A stretch of 64,000 nt of DNA from JALYOC01 sp036675345 (lineage in GTDB: Bacteria; Myxococcota; Myxococcia; Myxococcales; Myxococcaceae). The translations under genes were made by a program, and so were the position numbers. The notes beneath the pieces were generated by a model that saw nothing but the letters and a program-made list of their open reading frames with translations, was not told the origin of the DNA and did not search any database. The stretch is taken from the NCBI GenBank assembly GCA_036675345.1, contig JAKFFE010000002.1, positions 103,219 to 167,218 on the forward strand. The letters are read 5' to 3'. This document shows positions 33,645 through 42,244 of this stretch, one piece after another (the first letter of the stretch is position 1; each line of letters starts with the position of its first letter).

Positions 33645-34793
33645 ATGACCGAGCTGGTCACCGATCTGCTCCCCTGGCTGGCCGCGTTCTATCTGTTGGA
33701 CGCGGTGGTCCAGCTGCGCCGGGGGCAGGTGCTGTTCGACCGGGATTGGGGCGGCGGCTTTGGCCTGCGCCGCTCCGGTCTGCACGCCTCCGCGCTCTCC
33801 CCGCTGGGGGTGTCGGTGCTGGCGCACGATCTTCCGTACCTTCCCACCCCGGAGGGGGTGTGGCTGTTTGATCCCCAGGTCCGCCGCTCCCTCCCGGTGA
33901 TCCGACCCGACGCCTTGCGCTTCGTGGCCTGGACCTCTCTGGCCCCGGTGCGGGCCGAGCGCAGCGCGGTGAAGTCCGGAGGCCAGCTGCTGTTCCGCGC
34001 CCGGAACCCCCGCGGCGCCCAGACGGTGGCCTCCGGGCTGGAGTCACTGCGCCAGATGGCGGAGGCAGAGCGGGAGGCAGCCATCTCCACCTCCCTGGCA
34101 AGGGCCCTGGACCTGAGCGCGGTCCGGACGCGCTGGAAGCGGGTCCGGCTGCCCTTGGCGCTGACCTCCGCCTTCGGCACCGCCCAATTCCTGCTGCTGT
34201 TCGCCGGGCTGCCCTGGGCGGCCTACCTCTCCACCGACGAGCTGCGCTGGGAGCGCATCCTGGGGGCCCTGCTGTTGGCCCACCTGGGGACGCTGCTGTC
34301 CGCCGGTTGGACGCTCTCCCGGGCCGGCGCCGGGGCCGGCGGGGTGGCGGCCGCGGTCTTCACCCTGGGGATCTTCCCTGCCTACGCGGCGCGCGCCGGC
34401 GCCCAGATCCTGCGGGAGGCGTTCGTGGAGTGGGACCCGCTGGCGATCTCCGGTGCGCTGCTCTCCCCCCGGGCCTTCCTCCAGGTGGCCCGCTACGAGG
34501 CGGTGCGCAGTCAGCTAAGCCTGGAGGCCACCGCCGGGCTGGGGCTGGCACCGTTCTGGTCGGCCCGGCTGGCGGCCCAGGCCCGGCTTTTGGAGGAGGC
34601 GGGGACCGGCGCCTCCCAGGTGACCGCGCCCCCGCGGTTGTCCGGTGACGCGCGGGCCTGGTGTCCGCTGTGCCTGGGCGAATACCGGGAGGGCTTTGTC
34701 CACTGCTCGGACTGCGAGATCCCGCTGAGGCCAGCAGGGCTGCCGCTCCAGGCCGGGCCGGCGGCGCCCGCTACTGCGCGTTTCGGTACTTGA
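33645..34793 (+). CDS. Membrane protein with C-terminal zinc-ribbon-like motif
   Basis: A 382-residue protein I do not recognise. An N-terminal hydrophobic segment (LVTDLLPWLAAFYLLDAV) is followed by a soluble, Arg-rich domain of about 150 residues. Membrane segments lie at about 170-190, 205-225 and 232-250. The C-terminus holds CPLCLGEYREGFVHCSDCEIPL, two CxxC pairs that could bind one zinc. It is tightly linked to the DUF2167 gene, so a joint membrane role is possible. Its 3' end overlaps the convergent membrane-protein gene by 23 bases. Confidence 0.72.
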   Translation: MTELVTDLLPWLAAFYLLDAVVQLRRGQVLFDRDWGGGFGLRRSGLHASALSPLGVSVLAHDLPYLPTPEGVWLFDPQVRRSLPVIRPDALRFVAWTSLAPVRAERSAVKSGGQLLFRARNPRGAQTVASGLESLRQMAEAEREAAISTSLARALDLSAVRTRWKRVRLPLALTSAFGTAQFLLLFAGLPWAAYLSTDELRWERILGALLLAHLGTLLSAGWTLSRAGAGAGGVAAAVFTLGIFPAYAARAGAQILREAFVEWDPLAISGALLSPRAFLQVARYEAVRSQLSLEATAGLGLAPFWSARLAAQARLLEEAGTGASQVTAPPRLSGDARAWCPLCLGEYREGFVHCSDCEIPLRPAGLPLQAGPAAPATARFGT

Positions 34794-35493
34794 ACATCCG
34801 CTGCCGGTGCGAGCTGCCGTCCAGGGCCCGGTACAGGTGTCCGCGGAAGACCATCACCAGGTGCAGGAAGCTGCCGGCCACCAGCGCCAGCAGCACCAGC
34901 CCGCCGTAGCTCAGCACTCCGATGTACCGGAAGACCAGGTAGCCCAGCCCGCCCAAAAGCAGGTTGGGCAGGTACCACTCGATCCAGTTGTCCTGGGTGA
35001 AGGCGAAGCTCTTCTGGAGGGTGGCCATCCCGGAGTGGCTGCCCCGGTCGTAGATCACCTCCGGGGTGGGGTTGATGAACACCGCCAGCGCCACCACCAG
35101 CGCGAACAGGGTCTGGATCGCGTCCCCCTGCGGAGTGGCTCCCGCCAGCGTGTTCACCAGGAATCTGGCGATCCACACCACGAAGCTCACCCCCATCACC
35201 GGCCAGAACAGCCGACCGAAGCTGCCCTTGAGCTCCGAGAGGTGGACCCGGCCGCTCATCACCAGCCCGGCCACGAAGTACAGGTAGGAGCTGTAGAGGG
35301 CGATCAGCACCAGCCCCAACAGGATCCCCCCCACCAGCCCCAGCCCCAGGTTGCCGATGATCGTGGTGGCGAAGGTCAGCGCCACCGCCAGCCCCACCGG
35401 CAGCAGCAGGGTCCACAGGTTCTTGCCAATCGCCTGGACCGCCTTCTTCAGACAGTCGGCGTAGATGCGCAGATAGATGGAGACGACGTTCAT
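34771..35493 (-). CDS. Polytopic membrane protein of unknown function
   Basis: A 240-residue protein with about five or six membrane segments (LWTLLLPVGLAVALTFATTIIG; GLVGGILLGLVLIALYSSYLYFVAGLVM; LFWPVMGVSFVVWIARFLV; LFALVVALAVFI; VLSYGGLVLLALVAGSFLHLVMVF). The topology recalls uncharacterised integral membrane families with a helical N-terminus (YLRIYADCLKKAVQAIGKN). No catalytic motif is visible. A hairpin-like CCGGGG/CCCCGG pair lies at 35497-35515 just upstream, between it and the DUF6193-like gene, and may attenuate read-through. Confidence 0.72.
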   Translation of the reverse strand: MNVVSIYLRIYADCLKKAVQAIGKNLWTLLLPVGLAVALTFATTIIGNLGLGLVGGILLGLVLIALYSSYLYFVAGLVMSGRVHLSELKGSFGRLFWPVMGVSFVVWIARFLVNTLAGATPQGDAIQTLFALVVALAVFINPTPEVIYDRGSHSGMATLQKSFAFTQDNWIEWYLPNLLLGGLGYLVFRYIGVLSYGGLVLLALVAGSFLHLVMVFRGHLYRALDGSSHRQRMFKYRNAQ

Positions 35494-35545
35494 CGTCCGG
35501 GGGTTCTAACCCCGGTCCGGCGGGGAAGCACCGCGGATTGGCGCC

Positions 35546-36313
35546 TCAGCGTCGACGTCCCGGCACTGCGTCCTGCGCCGTCCCCTGCACGGCCGGACCG
35601 CAGCCAGGGGGCAGGTACTGTTCGATCACCTCCGCCACCTTGGCCGCGTCCCCTTCTCCCAGGGTGTGCCCGGACGGCGGCGGCCCGTAGACCGCGAAGC
35701 GGTTCTTCCCCAGGTGCCGCGCGTTGGGGCAGTCGGTCAGATACGGATAGCCGGTGGTGCGGCTGAAGCTGAGCCGATCGCCGGCGGCCAGCGGCAGCAG
35801 GGCGCGCAGCCGCGGACGGGCCCGGCAGGCCTCCACCAGGGGGATCAGCCCGCGCAAGGCAGAGGTCCGGGGCTCCTTGTCCAGCATCGCCGAGAGCGCC
35901 TTCCAGGCGTGGGTGACGAAGGCCGCCGGCCCCGCCTCGTGGGCCACCGCCTGGTCGCTGAACTTCAGCCACGGCGCCGCCGCCCGCACCGCCGCCACGC
36001 TGGCCGACTCCCGGACGAACAGGGTGACCGCCCTGGCCACCTCCGGCAGCGAGGCACTGCCCCCGGCGCCATAGGCCACCCCCAGGCTGCGCAGCTCCAG
36101 CAGGAACCTCCGCTCGGAGGTGGCCAGGGTCAGGTTGGCCATCCGGCCCTGGGCGCGCACGTCCGCCATCGCCAGGAAGGGCGCCTCCAGGCGCGGCACG
36201 CTGACCCCCGGCCACCCGGGCTCCAGGGCCTGCTCCAGCGCGGCGGCCAGTCCGCCTCCCGGCTCCAGCTCCGGGTAGTGCGCGGCGTTCCAGGGAAGGG
36301 AAGGGGACTCCAC
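35546..36313 (-). CDS. DUF6193-like protein
   Basis: A 255-residue soluble protein starting at GTG with AGGAGAG 4-5 bases upstream. The C-terminal half has a pattern I associate with DUF6193 proteins: EACRARPRLRALLPLAAGD, then LSFSRTTGYPYLTDCP and FAVYG. The N-terminal half contains RMANLTLATSERRFLLELRSLG and an Ala-rich helix with VARAVTLFV. No signal peptide or membrane segment. DUF6193 members occur in Streptomyces and myxobacteria with unknown function. The assignment is tentative. It follows the SDR gene on the same strand after 13 bases and is likely cotranscribed. Confidence 0.65.
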   Translation of the reverse strand: MESPSLPWNAAHYPELEPGGGLAAALEQALEPGWPGVSVPRLEAPFLAMADVRAQGRMANLTLATSERRFLLELRSLGVAYGAGGSASLPEVARAVTLFVRESASVAAVRAAAPWLKFSDQAVAHEAGPAAFVTHAWKALSAMLDKEPRTSALRGLIPLVEACRARPRLRALLPLAAGDRLSFSRTTGYPYLTDCPNARHLGKNRFAVYGPPPSGHTLGEGDAAKVAEVIEQYLPPGCGPAVQGTAQDAVPGRRR

Positions 36314-36326
36314 GGGGCTCTCCTAA

Positions 36327-37313
36327 TCAGCGCGGAGGTCCGGCGCCAGCACTCTCCCGCAGCGCGGCCAGGCCCTGGTCGCGGGTCACCGGCGGCAGAT
36401 AGCCCAGCTCCGCGCGGGCCTTGGCGTCGTTGACCGTCATCTCCGCGCCGCCCAGCAGCATCCGCTCGCGATACAGCAGCGGCAGCTGGCCCGGAAAGGC
36501 CACGTTCCAGACCGCCTCCGAGGCCACCGCGACCAGCTTCGCCACCCAGAAGGGGAGGTTGGCCCGGGGAGGGGGCACTCCCACCGCCTCCAACTGCTGG
36601 GACATGAAGTCGCGGAAGGTCAGCGGTTCCCCGTCGGTGAGGAAGTAGGTGTGGCCCCCGCGCCCCTTCTCCGCCGCCAGCAGGGCGCCATGGACCACGT
36701 TGTCCACATGGCAGGTGGACACCCGCTGCCGTCCCCCGCCAATCCAGCGGAACCGGCCGTCCAGCGCCGCCTGCTTGAGCTTGGGAAGGGAGGTGGTGTC
36801 TCCCGCGCCCCAGATCATCGGGGGGCGGACCGCCACCGTCTCCATCCCGGCGCCGTTGCAGGCGAGCACCAGCGCCTCCGCCCGGCCCTTGGAGTGGGAG
36901 TAGGGGCCCAGGCCCTGCTCCGGGATCGGGCGGGTCTCATCCACGTTCACCAGCGGGCCATTGCCCAGCACCGCGCTCTCCGAGGAGATGTGGATCAGCC
37001 GCTTCACCCCGGCCGTCCTCGCCGCCTCCAGCACCCGCTCGGTGCCGCGCAGGTTGTCCTCGATGAACTCGCTGCGCTTGTTTCCGAAGATCCGCGCCGC
37101 GGAGTGGAACACCCACTCGCAGCCCTCCATCCCCGCGGTCAGCGACTCGATCCGGGAGAGGTCGCCTTCGATCGGCTGGGCCCCGGCCGCGCCCACCGCC
37201 TTCATCGCCTGCTCGGAGCGGGCCAGCGCGCGCACCGCGTGACCCCGCGCCTTGAGGGCGGAGATCAGCCGTCCCCCCAGGAAACCCGACCCGCCTGTCA
37301 CGAACACGCGCAC
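36327..37313 (-). CDS. NAD(P)-dependent epimerase/dehydratase (extended SDR)
   Basis: A 328-residue extended short-chain dehydrogenase. I chose the GTG giving VRVFVTGGSGFLGG, with AAGGG about 9 bases upstream; another GTG lies seven codons earlier. The Rossmann loop TGGSGFLGG, the EGDLSR acidic stretch, the catalytic Ser in HISSESAVLG, and the YSHSK motif (YxxxK) are intact. VRPPMIWGAGD is typical of 3-beta-hydroxysteroid dehydrogenase/isomerase or sterol-type SDRs. The substrate may be a sterol-like or sugar compound and cannot be fixed here. Confidence 0.87.
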   Translation of the reverse strand: MRVFVTGGSGFLGGRLISALKARGHAVRALARSEQAMKAVGAAGAQPIEGDLSRIESLTAGMEGCEWVFHSAARIFGNKRSEFIEDNLRGTERVLEAARTAGVKRLIHISSESAVLGNGPLVNVDETRPIPEQGLGPYSHSKGRAEALVLACNGAGMETVAVRPPMIWGAGDTTSLPKLKQAALDGRFRWIGGGRQRVSTCHVDNVVHGALLAAEKGRGGHTYFLTDGEPLTFRDFMSQQLEAVGVPPPRANLPFWVAKLVAVASEAVWNVAFPGQLPLLYRERMLLGGAEMTVNDAKARAELGYLPPVTRDQGLAALRESAGAGPPR

Positions 37314-37411
37314 TGGGCAGCACCCTTGGTTCACTCCCAGCGGACACTCCGCTGGCCGCCCGCCTTTTACCGCGCTCCGCCTGGAATTTCCGGGTACCTT
37401 CCGCGCCCGAA

Positions 37412-38761
37412 ATGTTCCGCAAGCTGCTGATCGCGAATCGAGGCGAGATCTCCCGGCGCATCACCGCCGTCGCCCGGGGGATGGGTCTTTCCACTGTCGC
37501 CGTCTACTCCGACGCCGACGAGAAGCTGCCCTTCGTCCGGGAGGCGGACGAGGCGGTGCGCCTGGGGCCGGCCCCGGCCAAGGACAGCTACCTGAGCATC
37601 CCGGCCATCCTGGCGGCGGCCAAGCAGACCGGCGCCGAGGCGGTCCACCCCGGCTACGGCTTCCTCTCCGAGAGCGGCGAGTTCGCCCGCGCCTGCCAGG
37701 AGGCGGGGCTGATCTTCGTGGGTCCGCCCCCGGAGGCGATGGCCCGGATGAAGGACAAGAGCGTCGCCCGCAAGTACGTGATGGAGGCCGGGGTGCCGGT
37801 GGTCCCCGGGTCGGGAGACGTGGTCCCGGACGTCCAGACCGCGCTGGCGGAGGCCGAGCGGATCGGCTTCCCGGTGTTGATCAAGGCCGCCGGCGGCGGG
37901 GGCGGAATTGGAATGGCGGTGGCCCACAGCGCCGCCGAGGTGGAGAAGGCCTTCCGCCAGTGCTCGGACCGCGCCAAGGCCGCGTTCGGGCGGGAGGCGG
38001 TGTACCTGGAACGGTACTTCCCCGCGCCCCGCCACATCGAGGTGCAGATCCTGGGGGATCACCACGGCCACCTGATCCACTGCCTGGAGCGGGAGTGCTC
38101 GATCCAGCGGCGCCACCAGAAGGTGGTGGAGGAGGCCCCCTCGATGCTGTTCGCCGGGGGGAAGAACGCGGAGATCCAGCAGCGGCTGTTTTCCGCCGCG
38201 GTGGCCGCCGCCAAGGCCTTTGGCTACGCCAACGCCGGCACGGTGGAGTTCCTGTACCAGGACGGCGAGTTCTACTTCATCGAGATGAACGCCCGGCTCC
38301 AGGTGGAGCACCCGGTGACCGAGCTGACCACCGGGCTGGATCTGATCGGCTGGCAGCTGCGGATCGCCGCCGGGGAGAAGCTGACGGTGAAGCAGGAGGA
38401 GGTTCGCCGCCAGGGCGCCGCGCTGGAGTTCCGGATCTACGCCGAGGACCCGGTGAAGTTCTTCCCCTCGCCCGGCACCCTCAAGACCTTCCAGGCCCCC
38501 GAAGGGGAGGGGGTCCGGCTGGACGCTGGCTACGAGGCAGGCTCGGTGGTGTCTCCCTTCTACGACCCGATGATCGCCAAGCTGATCATCAACGGGAAGG
38601 ACCGGACCCAGGCGCTGGAGCGCGCCGCCCGGGCCCTGGCCGACTTCAAGGTGGAGGGGATCAAGACCAACATCCCGCTCCACCAGCGGATCGTCGCCGA
38701 CCCGGCGTTCGTGGCCGGCGACCTGGACACCCACTTTCTGGAAAAGCACGCGAAGGCCTGA
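37412..38761 (+). CDS. Biotin carboxylase subunit of an acyl-CoA carboxylase
   Basis: A 449-residue biotin carboxylase, complete in all domains. The N-terminal domain starts FRKLLIANRGEISRRI. ATP-grasp motifs: KAAGGGGGIGM near residue 160, ERECSIQRRHQKVVEEAPS near 228, FIEMNARLQVEHPVTE near 287 and the catalytic Arg in RLQVEH. It carboxylates biotin on a carrier using ATP and bicarbonate. The family is shared by acetyl-CoA and propionyl-CoA carboxylases. The small biotinyl carrier follows after 29 bases, but no carboxyltransferase is in the window. Confidence 0.93.
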   Translation: MFRKLLIANRGEISRRITAVARGMGLSTVAVYSDADEKLPFVREADEAVRLGPAPAKDSYLSIPAILAAAKQTGAEAVHPGYGFLSESGEFARACQEAGLIFVGPPPEAMARMKDKSVARKYVMEAGVPVVPGSGDVVPDVQTALAEAERIGFPVLIKAAGGGGGIGMAVAHSAAEVEKAFRQCSDRAKAAFGREAVYLERYFPAPRHIEVQILGDHHGHLIHCLERECSIQRRHQKVVEEAPSMLFAGGKNAEIQQRLFSAAVAAAKAFGYANAGTVEFLYQDGEFYFIEMNARLQVEHPVTELTTGLDLIGWQLRIAAGEKLTVKQEEVRRQGAALEFRIYAEDPVKFFPSPGTLKTFQAPEGEGVRLDAGYEAGSVVSPFYDPMIAKLIINGKDRTQALERAARALADFKVEGIKTNIPLHQRIVADPAFVAGDLDTHFLEKHAKA

Positions 38762-38790
38762 AAAGGGCCCATCGCTTCGAGGAGCAGCAC

Positions 38791-39003
38791 ATGGCGGACG
38801 TGGCGGCGCACATCACCGGAACCATCTGGAAGATCCAGGTCACCGTGGGACAGACGGTCTCCGAGGGAGACACCCTGGTGATCCTGGAGTCGATGAAGAT
38901 GGAGATGCCGGTGGAGGCCCAGGAGGGCGGGACGGTGAAGGAGATCCGGGTCAAGGAGGCCCAGGCGGTCAACGAGGGGGACGTCCTCGTCGTCCTCGGC
39001 TGA
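38791..39003 (+). CDS. Stand-alone 70-residue biotinyl carrier protein
   Basis: A 70-residue protein that consists of only a biotinyl/lipoyl domain. GAGGAG precedes the ATG. The biotin-accepting Lys36 lies in ESMKMEMP, the usual E(A/S)MKM motif for biotin rather than lipoate. Flanking glycines (TVGQTVSEGDTLVILE) fit the hammerhead fold. There is no Ala/Pro-rich N-terminal linker or thumb typical of AccB, so it resembles the small carriers of propionyl-CoA-type carboxylases or decarboxylases. It would accept carboxylate from the adjacent biotin carboxylase. Confidence 0.9.
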   Translation: MADVAAHITGTIWKIQVTVGQTVSEGDTLVILESMKMEMPVEAQEGGTVKEIRVKEAQAVNEGDVLVVLG

Positions 39004-39007
39004 GCCG

Positions 39008-39787
39008 ATGGACGCGGCGATCCGAGTCGAGGACCGGCCCGGCGGTCTGCGGGTGCTGACAGTCTCCAACCCCTCCAAGCGCAACGCGCTGGATCCGGCG
39101 CTGCTGGAGCAGCTGCGCCTGGCCCTGGATCCGGCCTCCGCGGTCGGGGTGCGGGTGCTGGTGGTACGCGGAGACGGCGCCCACTTCTGCTCCGGCTACG
39201 ACCTGGCCGGGCTGGAGAGGCTGGCGCCCGGGGGCCCGTTGCCGGACGAACCCCTGCAGCAGACGCTGGCCGCGCTGGAGGCCTACCCGGCCGTCACCCT
39301 GGCCTGCGTGCGGGGAGGCGCGTTCGGCGCCGGCGCCGAGCTGGCGCTGACCTGCGATCTGCGACTGTTCGGGGACGACGCGCTGTTCTGCCTGCCCCCG
39401 GCGAAGATCGGGGTGGTGTACGCGCCGGAGGGGCTGCGCCGGCTGTCCGCCCTGGTGGGGCCGGCGCGGGCAAAGCTGCTGTTCTTCACCGGGCGCCGGC
39501 TGAACCCCGAGCAGTGCTGGGACTGGGGCCTGTGCGAGGCGGTCCACGACGCGGCCGGGGTGGAGGCGGCGGCCTTCCAGCTGGCGGAGGAGATCGCCGG
39601 CAACGCGCCGCTGGCGGTGGCAGGGATGAAGCGCGCCTTCCAGCTGCTGGCGGGTCCGGGACCGATTGATCCCCAGGCCCTGGCGCAGCTGCGGGAGCTG
39701 CGCCTGCAGGCCTTCCTCAGCGAGGACGCCGCCGAGGGCAGGGCGGCGCTGTTCGAAAAGCGCCCGCCCCGGTTCACCGGCCGTTAG
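39008..39787 (+). CDS. Crotonase-family enzyme resembling methylmalonyl-CoA decarboxylase
   Basis: A 259-residue crotonase that starts 4 bases after the biotinyl carrier. The oxyanion-hole region is present (HFCSGYDLAGLE and GGAFGAGAELALTCDLRLF). The second catalytic Glu of enoyl-CoA hydratases is replaced by Pro in FCLPPAKIGVVYAPEG. That substitution and the C-terminal signature (SEDAAEGRAALFEKRPPRFTGR) resemble E. coli YgfG/ScpB, a methylmalonyl-CoA decarboxylase. Of the YgfG active-site residues the Tyr in GVPY appears as GVVY, while GHD-type His is Tyr (GYDL). A decarboxylase or related acyl-CoA role is therefore likelier than hydratase. It overlaps the convergent regulator gene by four bases (TTAG). 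Confidence 0.82.
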   Translation: MDAAIRVEDRPGGLRVLTVSNPSKRNALDPALLEQLRLALDPASAVGVRVLVVRGDGAHFCSGYDLAGLERLAPGGPLPDEPLQQTLAALEAYPAVTLACVRGGAFGAGAELALTCDLRLFGDDALFCLPPAKIGVVYAPEGLRRLSALVGPARAKLLFFTGRRLNPEQCWDWGLCEAVHDAAGVEAAAFQLAEEIAGNAPLAVAGMKRAFQLLAGPGPIDPQALAQLRELRLQAFLSEDAAEGRAALFEKRPPRFTGR

Positions 39788-40377
39788 GCGTCGCCGAACA
39801 GGTCGGACATCTTCAGCCGCAGCGCGGTGGCGATCTTGTAGAGCGAGGAGATGGAGGCCGAGGACTCCGCCCGCTCGATCTGCGAGAGCAGCGAGACCGA
39901 CAGCCCGGTCCGGCGCGCCAGCTGCTTGAGGGTCAGATCCTGGGTCTTGCGCGCGTCGCGGATGGTGCGGCCGATCTCCCGGTGGAGGTCCGCCTCCGGA
40001 TCCTTGGAGAGGCCCTTCTTGGCCAGCGCGTTCTTGACCGTGGCCAGGAACTCCGGCGGATCGATCGGCTTGCGGACGTAGTCGGAGGCCGACGCCTTGA
40101 GCGAGGCCACCGCGGTCTCCACGTTGGGGTAGGCGGTGGAGACGATCACCGCCACGTCACTGTCCACCTTGCGGATCGCCTCCAGGACCTCGGTGCCGCT
40201 CATCTGCGGCATCATCATGTCCAGGATCACCAGGTGGAAGTCCTGGGTCTTGAGCGTCTCCACCGTCTTGGTGGGGTCGGTGATGGCGGCGACCTCGTAG
40301 CCCTCCTTGGAGAGGATCAGCTTGAGGTAATCGCAGTTGTCCTGCTCGTCATCGACCACAAGAATACGGATCTGCAC
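39784..40377 (-). CDS. Response regulator with C-terminal XRE helix-turn-helix
   Basis: A 197-residue two-domain regulator. I chose GTG (VQIRILVVDDEQDN) because AGGAGGAG lies about 6 bases upstream. The receiver (1-118) has D9/D10, phosphoacceptor D53 in ILDMMMPQMS and K103 in VRKPID. A linker leads to an XRE/Cro-type helix-turn-helix at about 135-193 (LTLKQLARRTGLSVSLLSQIERAESSAS). Receiver-XRE fusions are less common than NarL or OmpR types. It lies 91 bases downstream of the tandem-FHA gene on the same strand, so FHA-dependent signalling may be linked to it. No kinase is adjacent. Confidence 0.9.
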   Translation of the reverse strand: MQIRILVVDDEQDNCDYLKLILSKEGYEVAAITDPTKTVETLKTQDFHLVILDMMMPQMSGTEVLEAIRKVDSDVAVIVSTAYPNVETAVASLKASASDYVRKPIDPPEFLATVKNALAKKGLSKDPEADLHREIGRTIRDARKTQDLTLKQLARRTGLSVSLLSQIERAESSASISSLYKIATALRLKMSDLFGDA

Positions 40378-40468
40378 CTGGCTCCTCCTGACACGGACTG
40401 GCCGTGAACTAGCACGTCCTGGTTCCAGAGACACTGGAAATCCGTCGGAGGTGTAGGCGGAGGGAGAC

Positions 40469-42244
40469 CTAGCGGCGCTGGCTGTCGTGGTCCCGGAGGA
40501 ACTCGCTGATCTTGGGCGCGAACGGGTCTTCCGGGGCCAGCTCCACGAACGCCCGGTAGTGGCGGGCGGCGGAGTCGATGTCCCGGAGCTTGGCGTAGGC
40601 CGAGCCCAGATACATGTGACAGCGGGCCATGCCCTTGTCCGCCCTCAGGCAGCGGGAGAGGCTGTCCCGGGCCTGGGTGAACTGGCGCTTCTTGAGCATC
40701 GCAATGCCCTCTTCCAGGAACTTCTGGGCATCGGCGGTGTTGGTGGCGGCGGCGACCACCGGCTTGGCGGTGGGGCGCACCTTGCGCGCCTCGCGGACCA
40801 CCGCGGCCTCGGTGCGGGACTTGAGCCGGTCATACTCCCGGGAAAACGCGGTGGTGCCCTGCGCCTGACCCAGCAGCGCCTGCGCGTGATCCAGCTTGCC
40901 CGACTCCAGCGCCTGCTCCGCCTGCTCCAGGTTGTTCTTGGCGGTGGCCTCGGACTGGGCCTCGTCCACCAGGTCGGTCACCTCGTCCGGGTAGGTGCCA
41001 TCCGCGCGCTGCAGGGTGTCCAGCGTCTCCAGCGCCCCGTCGAAGTCCCGGGCCGCCATCTGCTCGCGGGCCAGCTTGGCCTTCTCGGTGGCCGCGGCGG
41101 CCTCCTCGGCGGCGCGGGCGGCGGCGGGGACCGTGGTGCCTTGCGAATCGTTGGGCGGGGCCACCGTCTCCGTCGGCGGCGGCGCGGGCGTCTCCACCGG
41201 GGGAGCCGGGTCCACCTTCGCCACCGGCGGCGGGGCGGGGACCGGTTCGCCCGCGCGGTTCATCACCCAGAAGCCGGTCGCTCCCAGCAGCAGCAGCGCC
41301 GCCCCGGCCAGGCCCAGGTACAGCCCCAGGCCGCGCTTCCCGTCCGGATTGCGCGGGGGCACGTAGCGCTCGCCGGGGGCCAGGAACTTGAGCTTCACAT
41401 GGCCCAGCTCCAGCACGTCGCCGGAGGCCAGCGCCGCCTGCCCGTAGCTCTCGCCGTTGATCCGCAGGCCGTTGGCCGACTCCAGATCCACCACCCGCCA
41501 CTCGCCCTGCTCGTCCTGGATCAGCTTGGCGTGGGTGCGCGACATCGATCGGTGATCGATCTGGATGTCGTTCTCCTCGGTCCGGCCCAGGTGCAGCTGG
41601 GTGCGGATGCAGGCGTATTCGCGGCCGGCCAGCTCGGTGTTCATCACCACCAGCCGGGGCGCCTCGGTGGCGTCCAGCTCCTGGATCTCCCGCCGGGAGG
41701 AACCTTCCAGCTTGTCGATCCGGATCACCGCGGTGGACTGGCGCCGCGCATCCCGGTCCGGCGCCGGTGCGGTGGGCTCGGCCTGCTCTTCCCCGGCGGA
41801 CTCCGCCTGCGGGGGCTTGCGGCTGCGCAGGGTGTCTTCGTGGCCCTCGGCCTCCTCCAGTCGGGGGGGCGACGCCGGGTGGGCGTGGGCGGGCGCGACC
41901 GGGGAGGCCGCCTGGACCGGCGCCAGCCCTGGCGGGGTCAACGGCTGGGCCTGGGCCTCCTCCTGGATCGCCAGATCGTAGTCGCCAATCTGGATCAGGT
42001 CCCCGGAGCGCACCTGCGCGGGCTCGGCGATCTTCTCCCCGTTCACCCGGATGCCGTTGTAGCTGCCCAGGTCTTCGACCACGACGTGACCGTTCTGTCG
42101 CAACAGGCGCGCATGTCGGCGAGACACGTTCCGCTCAGTCAGCCGGATGGTGTTGCCTTCTTGACGGCCAATCGTGATCTCGTCGCGGACGAAGGGGACC
42201 ACGGTCTTCCGACCTTCGTCGTCTTCAATGATCAGCTTCAGCAC
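40469..42244 (-). CDS. Tandem-FHA membrane protein with TPR tail
   Basis: A 591-residue protein. I chose GTG (VLKLIIEDDEGRK) because FHA1 begins there and a good promoter ends 17 bases upstream. FHA1 spans 5-95 with GR27, S41, RRH44 and N63. FHA2 spans 197-288 with GR221, S235, RTH and N258. Both keep the phosphothreonine-binding residues. A Pro/Ala-rich linker with several Ser/Thr lies between. A single membrane helix (305-328) is followed by a Pro-rich stretch and a TPR-like helical region (about 370-585). FHA domains would be cytoplasmic and TPRs periplasmic, suggesting transmembrane coupling of Ser/Thr kinase signals. Confidence 0.88.
   Translation of the reverse strand: MLKLIIEDDEGRKTVVPFVRDEITIGRQEGNTIRLTERNVSRRHARLLRQNGHVVVEDLGSYNGIRVNGEKIAEPAQVRSGDLIQIGDYDLAIQEEAQAQPLTPPGLAPVQAASPVAPAHAHPASPPRLEEAEGHEDTLRSRKPPQAESAGEEQAEPTAPAPDRDARRQSTAVIRIDKLEGSSRREIQELDATEAPRLVVMNTELAGREYACIRTQLHLGRTEENDIQIDHRSMSRTHAKLIQDEQGEWRVVDLESANGLRINGESYGQAALASGDVLELGHVKLKFLAPGERYVPPRNPDGKRGLGLYLGLAGAALLLLGATGFWVMNRAGEPVPAPPPVAKVDPAPPVETPAPPPTETVAPPNDSQGTTVPAAARAAEEAAAATEKAKLAREQMAARDFDGALETLDTLQRADGTYPDEVTDLVDEAQSEATAKNNLEQAEQALESGKLDHAQALLGQAQGTTAFSREYDRLKSRTEAAVVREARKVRPTAKPVVAAATNTADAQKFLEEGIAMLKKRQFTQARDSLSRCLRADKGMARCHMYLGSAYAKLRDIDSAARHYRAFVELAPEDPFAPKISEFLRDHDSQRR

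Noticed and set aside
39008..39787. Calling the crotonase a standard enoyl-CoA hydratase
   Set aside because: The second catalytic Glu is replaced by Pro and the C-terminus follows the methylmalonyl-CoA decarboxylase pattern.
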